A DNA stretch of 64,000 bases from Hexactinellida sp. DTS-2022 (lineage: Eukaryota > Porifera > Hexactinellida). Each line of letters starts with the position of its first letter. Position 1 is the first letter of the stretch. The stretch covers positions 6,562,501 to 6,626,500 of the forward strand of contig JAPNXP010000001.1 in assembly GCA_028753945.1 (NCBI GenBank), read 5' to 3'. Below are positions 43,403 to 54,709 of the stretch, one piece after another. Made by a program: the position numbers and the translations under genes. Below the pieces are notes generated by a model that did no database searches, was not told the origin of the DNA, and saw nothing but the letters and a program-made list of their open reading frames with translations.

Positions 43403-45693
43403 CTACTCCATACTAGTGCTATCACCATTTTTTATAAACAAGGTATCCGGCCAAATAACAACTTTATGCTTAAGGGTACCATCAGACCTCAAGAGTTCTT
43501 GAGTGTCTTGAGGAGTGATCTCGTCAATGAGTTCACTTCGCTCAGCTGGATTTTCGGAAGTTGTACAATTCTTGTCGCAATCAATCACATGAGAACTAGA
43601 TTCTGGCATAATGTCATGCTTAATGAGTATTTGCAAGTTTACAATTTTAGCTGCAGCCATAATGTCAACTACTTCAATATAAAAGTTTCCACCTCTTCTT
43701 TGCCTGGCTTAGCCGAATTTTTTTTCCAAGGCTTCATCCGCGAATATAGCAGGAAGAACGTAGTCAAAGTCTTTGTCCGCCAGAAGGAATTTGGCAGCAT
43801 CCACATTATTACGTGTGGATCAGTGAAGGCTTCAGCAGTTAGCTTTGTTAGCTTCAGCCCACGACCACCACCTCCTTGCCATGCGCAGGTAGATATAATT
43901 TGGCAGGCCTCCTCCAGCCTAGTGAAACTTGTACAGTCTGCTGTCCAAGGCTGTCTGGATTCGTCGCGAAGATGGATAGCTGAGAAACGGTCTTTCACAT
44001 TCATCATCTTGAACCACTCACTCATTGTCTGGGTGAGAATGATGGTGCCTTCGCTGATGCCCAGTGAATGCTTGAACGTCTTCAAGGCAGCGACAGTCTT
44101 GTCATTGAACACTTAACATACTAATAGTACGCTCTGCCGTTGAAGGGGCTAGGAGAAAACAGCGGTGTGTGTCAGCTTGGTTAAGCGAATAGGAGTAGCT
44201 CGGTCGATCTCATAAAGCTTCTGAATATGATATTATATAATTATGATAATTATATGTTATCACTCCAGTAAGCTTTGTACTCATTGCCATCTACGACAAA
44301 TCTTGCTATCAACAGTAATCCAGTTGTTGCAGACATTTTTGAAGATGTGCAAGTAGCGTACATTAAGAACATAGATTGCTCTTGAATCGATAGCACTTGA
44401 CAACTTCAAGGTCCTCCAAGTTTTGAATAAACACTGCGGTTGGTATTGCAATAGTCACATATTAAAGAAATCACAGTACCGCCAGCACCAACTACAGCTG
44501 AACCAGCTTCGATAAGGAGTTCCTTCAGCTGATCCGAAGTTAGTTTTTTTGCAGGGCAAAACGCGTAGAATATAGCGTGGACCACCAAAATGGCAGGCAA
44601 CTTCAACGACCATAGCATGTGAAATAATCATTTCATGGTCACCACCCGCTGCAGCATTTCGAGAGTATCCAAGAACATGCCCTCCAGAAAATCGAAATGT
44701 CTCCACCAGCTTTACCTCGTCAAACATTAAATTCACCAAACGCTGCTGTGGCTTAAGCTGTTCGAACAAGGTTTGAGGTTGGCGTCCTGCAGACTCCTAG
44801 CAAGAATCTGTTTTACCTTTTCTGTTGATGGTAGAATGATTAACCCGGCTCGTGAATCATTAAGTATGCACTGGGTGATATGTTGTGAAGCTGCATTGCG
44901 AAAATCATAGCATCAGTGTCATCGGCGTCAATCAGGAGATTTGAATATAAGGCGCAGCTGCGACAGAATGAAGGTGAAATGAGCAAGCTCGTGCGCCTCA
45001 GTCATATTGCAGAGCTGGCTTATTGCGTGCTCAAGAATTTATTGGCTTGTGTCTCATAGGCGTTTACCTGGTCAGTTATGTATCTAATCTGGGACCATTT
45101 CGAGAGTAAGCTGTTCTTCTGCAAAGGAAATAGTCGCTTGTACACCTCAATGCCATCTTTGTAAAACTCGATTCAAGAATAGGAATCCAAGTGGTGAGCT
45201 GACTTGTTGGAAATGAAAGAACTGATTGACAGTTTGTCCAGTAGCGTCAGTTCTTGATAGGTACAGGTTTTTCTGGTCTTTTAATTCGTTAAAGCAAGGA
45301 AAATAGGAGCTTATTTTGGAGCAAAAGTGGTCGAAATCTTGGATCTTGTCTGCAACCTCATTAGCTGCCTGCACCTTCTTAGCTCTTGATTCTGATGTAG
45401 ATGATGTTGGGCGTGGGGCTGAGGTGACCTGCTTCAAAACCGATTTCGGCACTCCAGGAAATTTTGATGGGCGGTTCTTGGGTCGCTTTCCACCCTTAAC
45501 TGACACCCATTCACAATTGAAATGTGTCCACAAATATTATCTCCTTCAAGCGCTTCAAGCTTTAATTTTCATTCGGCATTGCCAATATCCATCTCTCCCT
45601 CTCCTCAGGATCTTTTGGGAAGGATATGACCTTTACATAAGGGGTCCCATCATAGTTTCCTCTATACCAAAAACAGCTGCAACGACCTGGCAT
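43403..45693 (-). pseudogene. P-element/THAP transposase relic 2
   Basis: The minus-strand start at 45,693 gives a degenerate THAP finger (MPGRCSCF, FPKDPEERERWI, then HFNCEW near 45,530). A basic linker is followed by an RNase H-like core in pieces: LMFDEVKLVE (first catalytic Asp) and GGHVLGYSRN at 44,769-44,650, VEVACHFGGPRYIL, CPAKKLTSDQLKELL and ISLICDYCNTNRSVYSKLGGP to 44,406. A C-terminal part lies at 44,112-43,403 (VAALKTFKHSLGISEGT). The layout is that of P-element/THAP9-like transposases. Multiple shifts and stops make it dead. Its own terminus lies upstream at 45.83-46.20 kb. Confidence 0.75.
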
Positions 45694-45828
45694 ATTGTCA
45701 CAAAAGATGAAAACAAAACAAAGATCCTGTTAGATCACCAGCTGGACAAGTTCAGACAAAAAATGTGGCCAATACTTTAATTTTAAGCTTCCTGGTTGTG
45801 GCTGGCAAATTTAACACTGTGGAATTTT

Positions 45829-46201
45829 AGTGATGACGTCATCATGTGCTAATCAGTTAGCATATTGGTGATCTGGTTTGATCAACTTGTCCGCATCATT
45901 AATGTGCATGTTCTATTAAATTTTGAGATTTTTATCTCTTAGAGGGCGGGAGTTATGTGCAATTAAGTGAATTTTCACAGTTCTCGAAATATGACAATGA
46001 CGCATAACTTATCGAGGTGTGAGAAATTTTGACTGGAAACCTCAACTTGTTGGCGGGTGCCAAAAGTCACCCCTATATGCCAAAAATCACAATTGGAAAC
46101 CGGAAACCTAATGCTTTTTCAATTTTAAAATTGGAGCCTCTCAGACTCAAGTTAAAACCCCGAGATCGCGACTTTCCAGTCCTTATCTAAAGGAGTCTAT
46201 G
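45829..46201. mobile_element. Terminus of the P-like element (half of the foldback family)
   Basis: ~370 bp colinear with the right arm of the foldback at 8.7-10.3 kb (gacgtcatcatgtg, gttctcgaaatatgacaatg, ccctatatgccaaaaatcac), ending aaggagtctatg at 46,201. It links the foldback family to the adjacent transposase relic. The matching left end beyond 43.4 kb is not present. Confidence 0.8.
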
Positions 46202-46272
46202 GTAGCACTACAATAATTGAAAATAATTTTTGAAAATGGCAGGAGTGTTGTGACCGAAAGAATCGCTATAGG

Positions 46273-46649
46273 CAGAGGATCCGAATGGATTACGGATTTA
46301 CGAATATGGAATCCGTCAAATCCGTGATTTACGGATTTGGAATAATTCTCAAATCTGTAAATATCGGATATATTAATGGATTTTGAAATTATTCTCAAAT
46401 CTATAAAAAGTCCTTTATGGTAATATGGTATAATGGATCCATATGCATTTGTAAGTTCGTATGCATTTAGGATATCCGTATGGAATTGGAATTCTGTATG
46501 GATTTTATTAGAAATTAAAAAATCAGCTATGGATATGGTCCATATGGATACAGATTTAGAGATTGAAAATCCGTGATTTATTTAATTCTACATGTGATGT
46601 ATTATGAAGCGGATATGGATACGTGTTCCGAAACCTTTCGGACCCTCTG
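46273..46649. mobile_element. hAT-type MITE, 377 bp, with gatccgta-type repeats
   Basis: Starts CAGAGGATCCGAA and ends TTTCGGACCCTCTG. GCTATAGG is duplicated exactly (46,265-46,272; 46,650-46,657). The interior is built from degenerate ggattacggattt and atatggat motifs. Confidence 0.85.
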
Positions 46650-46657
46650 GCTATAGG

Positions 46658-47017
46658 TAATTTTCAAGTAGAATTATCCGTAATTCCGTATAATAAGTTA
46701 ATAACCAATTCGGAGTTCAAATATTTTCCCACCAAAGGAACAATAGTCTTCCTTATTCCTTAGGGGTTAAATTTTTTTGAGCGCGGGTACTGAGGTGTAC
46801 CCCCCTATTACAAAATCCTGGCGAGAAGTCGAGAACCCTGGTGGGATGGGACCTAAAATCGGGTGCGGCCTGTGCCAACAAGAAGAAGCACACTCCCATC
46901 CCGTCTGTAAGGTTTTTTTTTGTATACGTTTATTGTCAGAATTGTATTCTGGATTATAAAGATAGGTATTTTACTCAAATAGTAAGACAAATGTATTTAT
47001 GTAGTGCTAATACTTAC
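46658..47017. other. Spacer with a dispersed repeat fragment
   Basis: 46,855-46,920 matches the repeat at 41.6 kb (gtgcggcctgtgccaac; cactcccatcccgtctgt). The rest is featureless and would be intron if the neighbouring exon is real. Confidence 0.4.
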
Positions 47018-47229
47018 CAGTTTTTCTTTTGAGGCATCAATTCTAACATTGAGCACATCCTCGTATTCAGCAGATCTCACGTTTGTTATATCATCATATG
47101 TGTCTCTATCTGGATGCCTGTTTGAGACAGCACCCATTACATCATCATATAATTTGGGTCTTATATTCGTTACATCATCGTAGTTTGCGTCTGTGTTAGG
47201 TTGTGTCACACTGTTCATTACCATATAAC
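47018..47229 (-). CDS. Candidate host exon with repeated phosphotyrosine-type motifs
   Basis: A 212-bp minus-strand exon bounded by acceptor aataactag (ending 47,230) and a strong donor CTG|GTAAGT (47,017). It encodes about 70 residues with four acidic tyrosine motifs: YDDVTNIR, YDDVMG, YDDITNVR and YEDVLNVR. Pairs are separated by seven residues (YDDV-x7-YDDV; YDDI-x7-YEDV), close to ITAM-like spacing. This looks like part of the cytoplasmic tail of a receptor or scaffold that recruits SH2 proteins when phosphorylated. It does not resemble any transposon protein here. Neighbouring exons were not found, and the function is inference. Confidence 0.5.
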
Positions 47230-48755
47230 CTAGTTATTTGAAACACTAATATTTTTCACATTAATTAAACAAACTAGGAAATTTAAGTTTCGGTAAATTA
47301 AATTTGAATTAGTGTCAAATATCCATTGTGCATGTTAAAAGTCATACTACTAAGTGAAGCCGATCAGGTTTTGTTGAGATAATTATTTATCTATCACGTA
47401 CTATTAGAACCAGTAATGTGCTCCGTTACTCAGTACGGAGTAACGGTAAAGGAAAAGTAACGATAACGGTAACGGGGAAAAAGAACGGTAACGGACATTC
47501 GTTACTTTTAACTAGTTACCGTTATCTTTGTTGATCAGTTACTCTTACCACTACATTACAGTAACACAGTAACGTTACTACGTTAAAACTTACTCCATTG
47601 CCATTACAACGTTATTTTTAATCAGTTACCGTTACATTTAGGTAACGGTAGTACTGATTAAAGGTGAACGGATTAACTTAATAATAGTAACGGAGTAACG
47701 GTAGCGGAACAAATAAAGTAACGGTAACGAAGTAACGGCAGGGACGACGCCAGAATATTTCATCTAAGGGGAGCATTGAAATTGCGAGAGGGAGCAAACA
47801 TTCTATTAATGTTAGAACTGTTGTATGACAGTTCAACTACCATGACAGTTTAACTACCTTGTATTATTAATACCATGGATATGCCAGGGATGCCAACCAC
47901 TTGAAATTAAAAAGCGGGAGGTTTTGCTATTTTGGCGGGAGTTTACCAAAAAATCGGGAGACTCAAAATATATACTATTTCTTTGAATCTATCATGAATT
48001 GAACGATACAATATGATTATTTTTTATGTTTGGATATCTACAATTAGGAAACGCGTATTTTTCAAGTTCTATTTATCAAATTATATTACTTCCGGCGTAT
48101 CTCATATTCACCCAATGTATGCAATAATACAATAAAACGAAATACCTAGATTAATGATTATAAATTTCAAAGTTTCTATATAGTGTTTTTTTTATTAGAT
48201 ATAGTACGTAGATGTTGCAGTGTGGAAGCAAGTTTGGTGTGCGTGCACGTACACCGGTGTACCTGTAAGTAGACCAACTCGTTGGTATGCGTGCACGCAC
48301 ACCAGTGTACCTGCAAGTACACCAACTTATTGGTGTGCGTGCACGTACACCAGTGTACAACAAGCTTACCACTAAACAAATGTTGTGGTTACTTGACAAT
48401 AAATGTTTTAATTTCACTTGATTTTTAGTCTTATATTGTAAATTTCTAATGATATTATTACCTACAAAGCTCTTTGATTACTTTAACAAGGTTACAAATT
48501 GTTTCTAAGGTGTACATTCAACAAATATGACAAACGATTTATTCTGTTCTTACGATATCTAAAAGATTATTATATTAATTATTTGAATTAGTAAGTTAAG
48601 CTTACAAGTCATCTTAAAAATTCGGTTAATTAATAGGAATACCCTGCGAAAGCAATATTTAAATGCATATTTGTATCAGATTTATTTCCTAAATTTTTTA
48701 ATTTCATTTCTCTATGTTCATCACCACTGATTAACAAAATAATGATTTCTGCAAT

Positions 48756-49790
48756 GGCCATGTTGAATCCATCAAGCAATACTCAAAGAGAGATGTTCTT
48801 GGAATCCATTAATTTGCTTCCAACTTCAACAAAAACTGGTTTGTTTTCTCTGATGAAATAGAATGCAAAAGGGAACTTATACTCAGCTCCTATGCCATTA
48901 GTTAAATCTCTTAAAGAAAAATGGCTGAGAGTTCAATCGCGTTACAAAATTGTTAATTATCAGGAAACACATATTCTTTACTTAAGAGAAACTGATAAAA
49001 CTATAGCAAAACGAGTGTTGGCAACGAATGAATTGTTCGATATTTTAACCCAGGTTCACAAAAACTAGGAAGACCATCCAGGTCGAACAAAACTATTCAA
49101 ACGTATTTCAGAAAGGTACCATGGCGTAGCTGAGAAAGTATGTGGGCTCTTCGTTGCAGGATGTGATGTTTGCATTCTAAAAAATCTAGAAAATCAATGA
49201 AATTGCCTGCCTCAAGCCAATAATATCCAATAGTTTTGGTAATAGAGGTCAAGTTGACCTCATTGACATGAGCGGGATGAATCTTGCTGAAAATATGCCT
49301 CCTGATGGGAAAACTCCCTATACATTGGTTTATATCGATCATTTCACAAAAAAAGTGAATCTAATGCCTCTCATACGCAAATGTGCACAATAATTTTTCG
49401 ATGCTCTTCTGGATATTTTTTGTGAGCAGGGTCCTCCAAGTATCCTACATTCTGACAATGGCAGGGAATTCAGTAACAATTTGTTATTTTCCACACTTAA
49501 AGAAAAATTTCCAACGGTCAAGATAATTCATGGAAAGCCTAGGCATCCTGAATGTCAGGGAGCTGTGGAATGTGTCAATAGGGATATGAAAGATGCTCTT
49601 TTTTCGACCATGTATGATAATAACAAGGACCAGTGTTGGGTAAAATATTTACGTTGGATAAAATTTCGTCATAATACTGCTTACCATACTACGATTAGAA
49701 TGTCCATATGAAGCTGTTTTTAACAGAAAACCGAGGTTGATCTTTCAAAATATTCGATACCCGAAGAGCAATGAGATGAAATAGAAGGAG
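48756..49790 (+). pseudogene. Ginger/KRBA2-like integrase, N-terminal part
   Basis: Begins near ATG 48,756. Recognisable in several frames: an H2C2-type zinc finger region (NELFDILTQVHKN, then CDVC, 49,030-49,180), VDLIDMSGMN with the first catalytic Asp (~49,253), YIDHFTKK, then SDNGREFSNN with the second Asp (~49,455) and HPECQGAVECVNRDMK with the catalytic Glu (~49,560). The order and wording match KRBA2/SCAND3-like integrases. Stops at 48,870, 49,066 and 49,390 and shifts show decay. A good donor-like ggaggtaagt at ~49,815 may start an intron before the C-terminal part. Confidence 0.75.
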
Positions 49791-50272
49791 AAAATGATTT
49801 GGAAATGTACTTATTGGAGGTAAGTATTAAATATTATAGTACGGAAAAAAATTATGAGTCCACCGGTCGCTTCGCGGCCGGTGTAAGTAGTTATCAACAA
49901 CCTAGTTGCATCTTTGTTTAAATAAATAAATTGCTAAAGTTTAAATTTCACCGTAAATTTTACGCGAGTAACAATGAATACATATTTCAAATTTGCAACT
50001 CTCATATAAATTATTTCTATAATAATATCTGTTGTTGATTATATAAAAGGAGCAAAAAATGCAGATTAAATTCTATTTCGCTGTATTATCTGGGCAAATA
50101 ACTAACCAACGGTTTTGGTAGTTTGCTTTGCAACATCAGAGTTTTAAGTTAATACCTTAATGTTCTTTAGAATTCACATCAGTCAACCTTGGATTAACAT
50201 AATTTTCAAGAGCCATCTTTCTCAGACCAAAATTCTACATATTTTCATGACCCTTATTCTAAGTTTCCACCA

Positions 50273-51058
50273 ATGACTAGTGATAACTATGAAGAAGAGA
50301 TTTCAATACCACCTCCAGAAGGTACATTAGTGTTTACAGAACATGCAAATCTTCATGTGAGGAATAGTTTGAATCCTTACTTAGGTTCCACTTCAGAATC
50401 ACATTTTCCAATTCAAGATAGTCCAAATCCCGTGAAGGATTGCATTGCTTGTGGTGGCGAAACGACCGCGGCACATAAGTGTCCTGGGTGTAATAAATTT
50501 ATTCATGCAATTTGTGGGAGGCTAGTTGGTGAAGAAGGCTATGGAAGCAATGTGTGGTGTGCTGCGTGCGACCTATCAACTAAAAATGAAATGAGCACTA
50601 CGTTGCGCTTAAATATTAGACGCTCACAGGAGAAATGTGTCACCAAAGAATGTTAAATGCCAGCGGAAAAAAGGTTCCAACCAGCTGAAATTGGGGATAA
50701 CATTATTATTCCAATTTCGAAGCCTGACAAACAATCAACAATTGGTCCTCGTAACATTTTTGGCTGTATTACCGGCGAAGTTGACGATATTTATATTATC
50801 GGTACCTTAGAAGGGGAAATATCAGTAGGTTACAGTCGAAACCAGTTTGAAATATCCACAGCTAACGTTCTAGCTCCATCAATGATACCTCCACAACTAA
50901 TAACTCAGACGGCTGTAATGCAAAGGAACTCGCTTGGAATAGGGCCAAATGCATGCAAATGTAAGAAATGTAACACAACGCGATGTCCTTGCAGAAAACA
51001 TTCTCGACACTGCACAACCAAATGTCATAATGGTAAATCTTGTTTAAATAAACAGTAA
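50273..51058 (+). pseudogene. Ginger transposase C-terminal part (zinc finger and Cys-rich tail)
   Basis: One frame of 261 codons with a single stop (TAA 50,654-50,656). The first half has CIACGGETTAAHKCPGCNKF, HAICG and GEEGYGS, a treble-clef-like finger also found in KRBA2/SCAND3-type proteins. The end is a Cys-rich CKCKKCNTTRCPC ... HNGKSC tail typical of these integrase-derived proteins. The lone stop suggests recent inactivation of this part, though the integrase core is more decayed. Confidence 0.75.
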
Positions 51059-51724
51059 ACCATCCATAACATTGAAAATTTGTTAAGGTATATAATTGCA
51101 ATATTAGTATTTGTATTATAATTAGTTATTAATAGGTTGCTGAAAATAATTTAGTAGTAACTCAATTAATTAAATTGATTACAACATTTTATACGTTATA
51201 ATTTATTTTGCATGTATATCAGGATTCTGATTCAGTAGGAATGGAAACCAATTCAGGAATGGAAACCAATCTTGGATTTGATAAACACCGGTGTCGCAGG
51301 GTATTCCTATTAATGTTAAGATGACTTGTAAGCTTAACTTACTAATTCAAATAATTAATATAATAATCTTTTAGATATCGTAAGAACAGAATAAATCGTT
51401 TGTCATATTTGTTGAATGTACACCTTAGAAACAATTTGTAACCTTGTTAAAGTAATCAAAGAGCTTTGTAGGTAATAATATCATTAGAAATTTACAATAT
51501 AAGACTAAAAATCAAGTGAAATTAAAACATTTATTGTCAAGTAACCACAACATTTGTTTAGTGGTAAGCTTGTTGTACACTGGTGTACGTGCACGCACAC
51601 CAATAAGTTGGTGTACTTGCAGGTACACTGGTGTGCGTGCACGCATACCAACGAGTTGGTCTACTTACAGGTACACCGGTGTACGTGCACGCACACCAAA
51701 CTTGCTTCCACACTGCAACATAGA

Positions 51725-51992
51725 TGTAGAAGACTTAAAATCTTCAAAAGTTTTACGGACATTTTTCTTGAGATTTCAAGGAATTTCATTACGATTACGC
51801 CATCAAATTTGTAAAATGTGTTGTAAGTTGTAACGCTTATTCCACCTCTGGTTGCATAGATCGACATATAAACTAAACGAGAAAAATATTCAACATCGTT
51901 TCTAGTATAACAGCTTTGTGGAGGGTGTAGGAACAAGGAAATCCGGGATATTTTTTAGAATTTCTTCCAAATTCAAATTAAACATAATAGTA
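51725..51992. other. Interior of the enclosing hAT-like element
   Basis: AT-rich; no frame or repeat recognised. Confidence 0.4.
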
Positions 51993-52168
51993 CAGTTGAA
52001 ACCGGATATTTTTAACACATTCTTTTAACGAAAATTTGTAAAAAATATCCGATTGTTAAAAATACCCGATTTTACAACAACAACAATAAATAATTATTTA
52101 CAAGAAAATGTGTTAAATATATCCGATTGTTAAAAATATCCGGTGTTAAAAATATCCGGTTTCAACTG
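51993..52168. mobile_element. TA-flanked MITE, 176 bp
   Basis: Starts CAGTTGAAACCGGATATTTT and ends AAATATCCGGTTTCAACTG. TA on both sides (51,991-51,992; 52,169-52,170). Several internal atatccgattgttaaaa copies extend the inverted ends. Confidence 0.9.
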
Positions 52169-52205
52169 TACAGTGAGTGATTGGGGCTAAATAATCTTAA
52201 CTAAC

Positions 52206-52365
52206 TACAGTAGAACCTCGTTAGTACGAACACATTTAATACGAATTTGCGGATAAGACGAACAAACAGATCCACAAAATCAAGTCCCTACGATTCCTAT
52301 TGAATGGGTATTACTCCGGTTAATACGAACCGTCCGTTGGTGTTCGTATTAAGTATATATTAACT
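52206..52365 (+). mobile_element. Truncated pogo/Tigger-like MITE, copy 2
   Basis: TA then CAGTAGAACCTCGTTAGTAC and about 130 bp colinear with 30.0-30.15 kb (tgaatgggtattactccggt). The right inverted end is missing. Confidence 0.7.
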
Positions 52366-52629
52366 TTCCAGACGATCGAGCGGAGCGAGCGAGAAAAAAA
52401 TTATGGGTGTTCATGGATTTTGGTGAATTTACAGGGGCAAATTGGATCCTAGTACAGGGAATTGTCTCAATTGGGATGGCAAGTATGAACTAAAGATAAC
52501 TTATTAAATCGAATTTAATATCATCAATGGATCAGAGCATTGAAATAGTATTAACAAAATATTTTACCAGGTGGGCATTGCCCGACGTCCCTGAGTAACG
52601 GAGTAACGGAAGATTTAGTAACGGAGCAC

Positions 52630-53864
52630 ATCTATCTATACTATTAAAACACAAGGGTGTGTATATATATATATACGAGCCCTTCGGTCTCGGTCGCTTC
52701 GCGACGGATCACTCTCTCACAAAAAAGTCGCGAAGCGACTTTTGTTTGTTCGTGTTAAGCACTACGCGATGCAATTAACGGCCGCTTCGCGGCCTTTCCC
52801 TTCCCAAAAAGCTATGATATTACTATTCAGTTTCACCTGTGGCTGGTGAATTACACACTATTACTTAATAACGCGTGCCTAAAATTCATTTGGGTTCTGA
52901 TTCCTGTAATTTGTTTGGGGAATTATGTTGAGTAAGTTATTCCCATTGCTCAATAGTTATTAATTATTAGTTAATTAATAGCTCAATAATTCTTAAGGAT
53001 AGCTCGTTCAGCTATATTAAAAGGTTCAGCTTGTTAGCTCAAATAAATTGAGACCTGTGGTTGGTAAATTATACGCAATTAATTATTTCAGTAAATTGTA
53101 TTGCAAAGTAATTTACTAACTCTGGGTGTAATCTCTCCATATTAATGGTTTAAAGATGAGAATAAGACCGCTTCGCGGTCTTATTCTCACAATTAAACCA
53201 TTATTATGGAGAGGTAAATCCAGGGTTGAAAATATTTGATTTATAAATAGTAATAAAGTTCTACATCTCAGTAAACAATTCTTTTTGCAGGAGCTGGGTT
53301 AGTGAATTATTTAATTTAATTGATAGTAATAATTAACATAATACATCTCATCGTTAGGCAGAACCAAAAATCCTAGATTACTTAACTTAATTAATTTCTA
53401 GTAGAAATTCTAGGTTAGAAATTACGTAATCCCATTGATAGTCTTATTATAGGAAGCCTATAGGTGTAATAAATAAACAATGCATCAAAGAAATTAACTA
53501 CTCTAAGCGCATTCTTGTTAACCAAACAAATCAGATCACCCACATGGTGCTACAAATAATAGGACACATTTTAACTATAACTTTCGCTATCTAAGTTTGT
53601 AAAAATTGATCGTTTTCACAAAGGTGTTCCATTATGTGCTGTCTATTTTCATATAAAATTTATACTAACCGACTCAAATTTGCAAAAGTTATTAAGGAAA
53701 AGGTTACCGTGTGATGTCATACTCACAATATTTCGCTTAGAAAACCAACAGACCCATGTCGCTATGACAAACTACTCCTATATACCAAATTTCAGCTCTC
53801 TTTGTAGCATGGTCTTTTCAATCAATTACGGACAAACATCCCCACAACAATTCCGCTTTTAATA
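52630..53864 (-). mobile_element. Helitron-like copies, first unit
   Basis: 52,631 has a plus-strand Helitron-like start (tctatctatactattaaaac). From ~52,675, cgagcccttcggtctcggtcgcttcgc and the hairpin ggccgcttcgcggcc form a GC-rich end. A body follows to the reverse 5' end at ~53,860 (aattccgcttttaatata). The body shows a ~40-bp-arm inverted repeat at 53,136-53,216 around gaccgcttcgcggtc. No helicase. Confidence 0.5.
53136..53216. repeat. Long hairpin with GC centre
   Basis: Arms ctctccatattaatggttta / taaaccattattatggagag enclose gagaataagaccgcttcgcg and its inverse. Confidence 0.75.
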
Positions 53865-54425
53865 TACGAGCCCTTCGGTCTCGGTCGCTTCGCGACGGAT
53901 TACTCTCTCACAAAAGTCGCTTCGCGACTTTTGTTCGTTCGTGTTAGGCACTACGCAATACAATTAACGGCCGCTTCGCGGCCTTTCCCTCCCCAAAAGC
54001 AATCACATTAATAATGAGTTTTAAAAGCTCAATAAATTTCAGTTACACGATAAGAAGCTCGAATCAAAATAATACTAAAAGAAAAACAGGCAATAGAATA
54101 GACAAATGATTGATTGGTTAAACGAATTTATTTTCAATCAATCAGATTGCAGCCTCATAAAATATTTCTATTATGCACAATCTATTTATACTAATTGAAG
54201 AAATCTGCTAATCCATACTAATAACCCTCGAATTTAATTGGCTAACAAATTTTGTCACCTTCAAATGTGAATATTTCTCTTCAAAAACCAATAGATCGTT
54301 GTCGCAGTACAAAATTACCCCTGTATACAAATTTTCAGCTTTCTGGGACTCGTAGTCTTTCCAATCAATTCTGGACAAACACACAAACAAACAAACAACA
54401 ATTGCGCTTTTAATATAGAGATAGA
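53865..54425 (-). mobile_element. Helitron-like copy, second unit
   Basis: The same GC-rich end (53,865-53,995, ~95% like 52,675-52,804), then a body ending in a minus-strand start TCTCTATATTAAAAGCGCAA at ~54,424 followed by a GTTTG tract. TCTCTATA-TTAAAA starts are typical of Helitrons. It is in tandem with the previous unit. Confidence 0.6.
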
Positions 54426-54556
54426 TATATACGTATAGATATTTGTTTGTATTTTCCGAGTTGATTGAAGAAACTGGACAGTTTCCAAATTTGATTTTTG
54501 GCATATAGGTGTAATATAACCAAAGGAAATTGTATCGCTCAACCAGTTAATCGAGA

Positions 54557-54687
54557 TTGTTACTAAGATAGATTAGAAGTAGAGCGGGATATTTTGGATG
54601 TATAAAAAATAGCTTGCTAGTTATGTATTTGGACTTGGTTATGTATTCCTAATTATTACACAATTTAACAAAGATAGTTATCTTACA
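54557..54687 (+). other. Probable 5' LTR of the dead Gypsy element
   Basis: Starts near TGTTACTAAG and ends ...TATCTTACA just before the primer-binding site. The 3' copy is not present in the window, so the boundaries are uncertain. Confidence 0.4.
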
Positions 54688-54689
54688 AT

Positions 54690-54700
54690 TGGTAGCAGAG
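54690..54700 (+). promoter_or_regulatory. Primer-binding site of the dead Gypsy element
   Basis: TGGTAGCAGAG directly after the LTR end resembles the initiator-Met tRNA complement TGGTATCAGAG. Confidence 0.6.
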
Positions 54701-54709
54701 AGTTCAAGT

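Larger units (their letters stand above)
48213..51720 (+). mobile_element. Ginger-type DNA transposon, 3.5 kb, with complete ends
   Basis: ~430-bp inverted repeats (48,213-48,649; 51,294-51,720) start TGTTGCAGTGTGGAAGC and end with the inverse, fitting the TGTNRNR terminus described for Ginger elements. TAGA is duplicated on both sides (48,209-48,212; 51,721-51,724), the expected 4 bp. Each end also carries three tandem gtacacc/ggtgtgcgtgcacg units. It encodes a decayed integrase-type transposase. No LTR, RT or protease. Confidence 0.85.
47739..52593. mobile_element. hAT-like element enclosing the Ginger transposon
   Basis: Starts CAGGGACGACG and ends CGACGTCCCTG. AGTAACGG is duplicated exactly (47,731-47,738; 52,594-52,601). 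The ends pair for only ~11 bp. Most of its 4.9 kb is later insertions (Ginger 48,213-51,720; pogo-like MITEs 51,993-52,168 and 52,206-52,365). Confidence 0.65.
47411..52630. mobile_element. Outer hAT-like element with gtaacgg repeats, split and truncated
   Basis: 47,411 starts CAGTAATGTGCTCCGTTACT and is followed by ~330 bp of degenerate gtaacgg. At 52,594 the same motif resumes and ends aacggagcaca, the inverse of the start, where a Helitron-like start (tctatctatactattaaaac) cuts it. The inside is occupied by the element 47,739-52,593. Confidence 0.6.

Noticed and set aside
43466-44116. 216-aa plus-strand frame
   Set aside because: Antisense shadow of the P-like transposase relic, whose motifs lie on the minus strand.
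45316-45780. 154-aa plus-strand frame
   Set aside because: Antisense of the THAP and linker region of the same relic.
48151-48417. 88-aa minus-strand frame with repeated YTGVRART, also at 51,516-51,833
   Set aside because: It lies in the inverted ends of the Ginger element and is a by-product of the gtgcacg tandem units; there is no conserved coding signal.
47739-52593. A single long autonomous hAT gene in this interval
   Set aside because: The interior is explained by the later Ginger and MITE insertions; no hAT transposase motif was seen.
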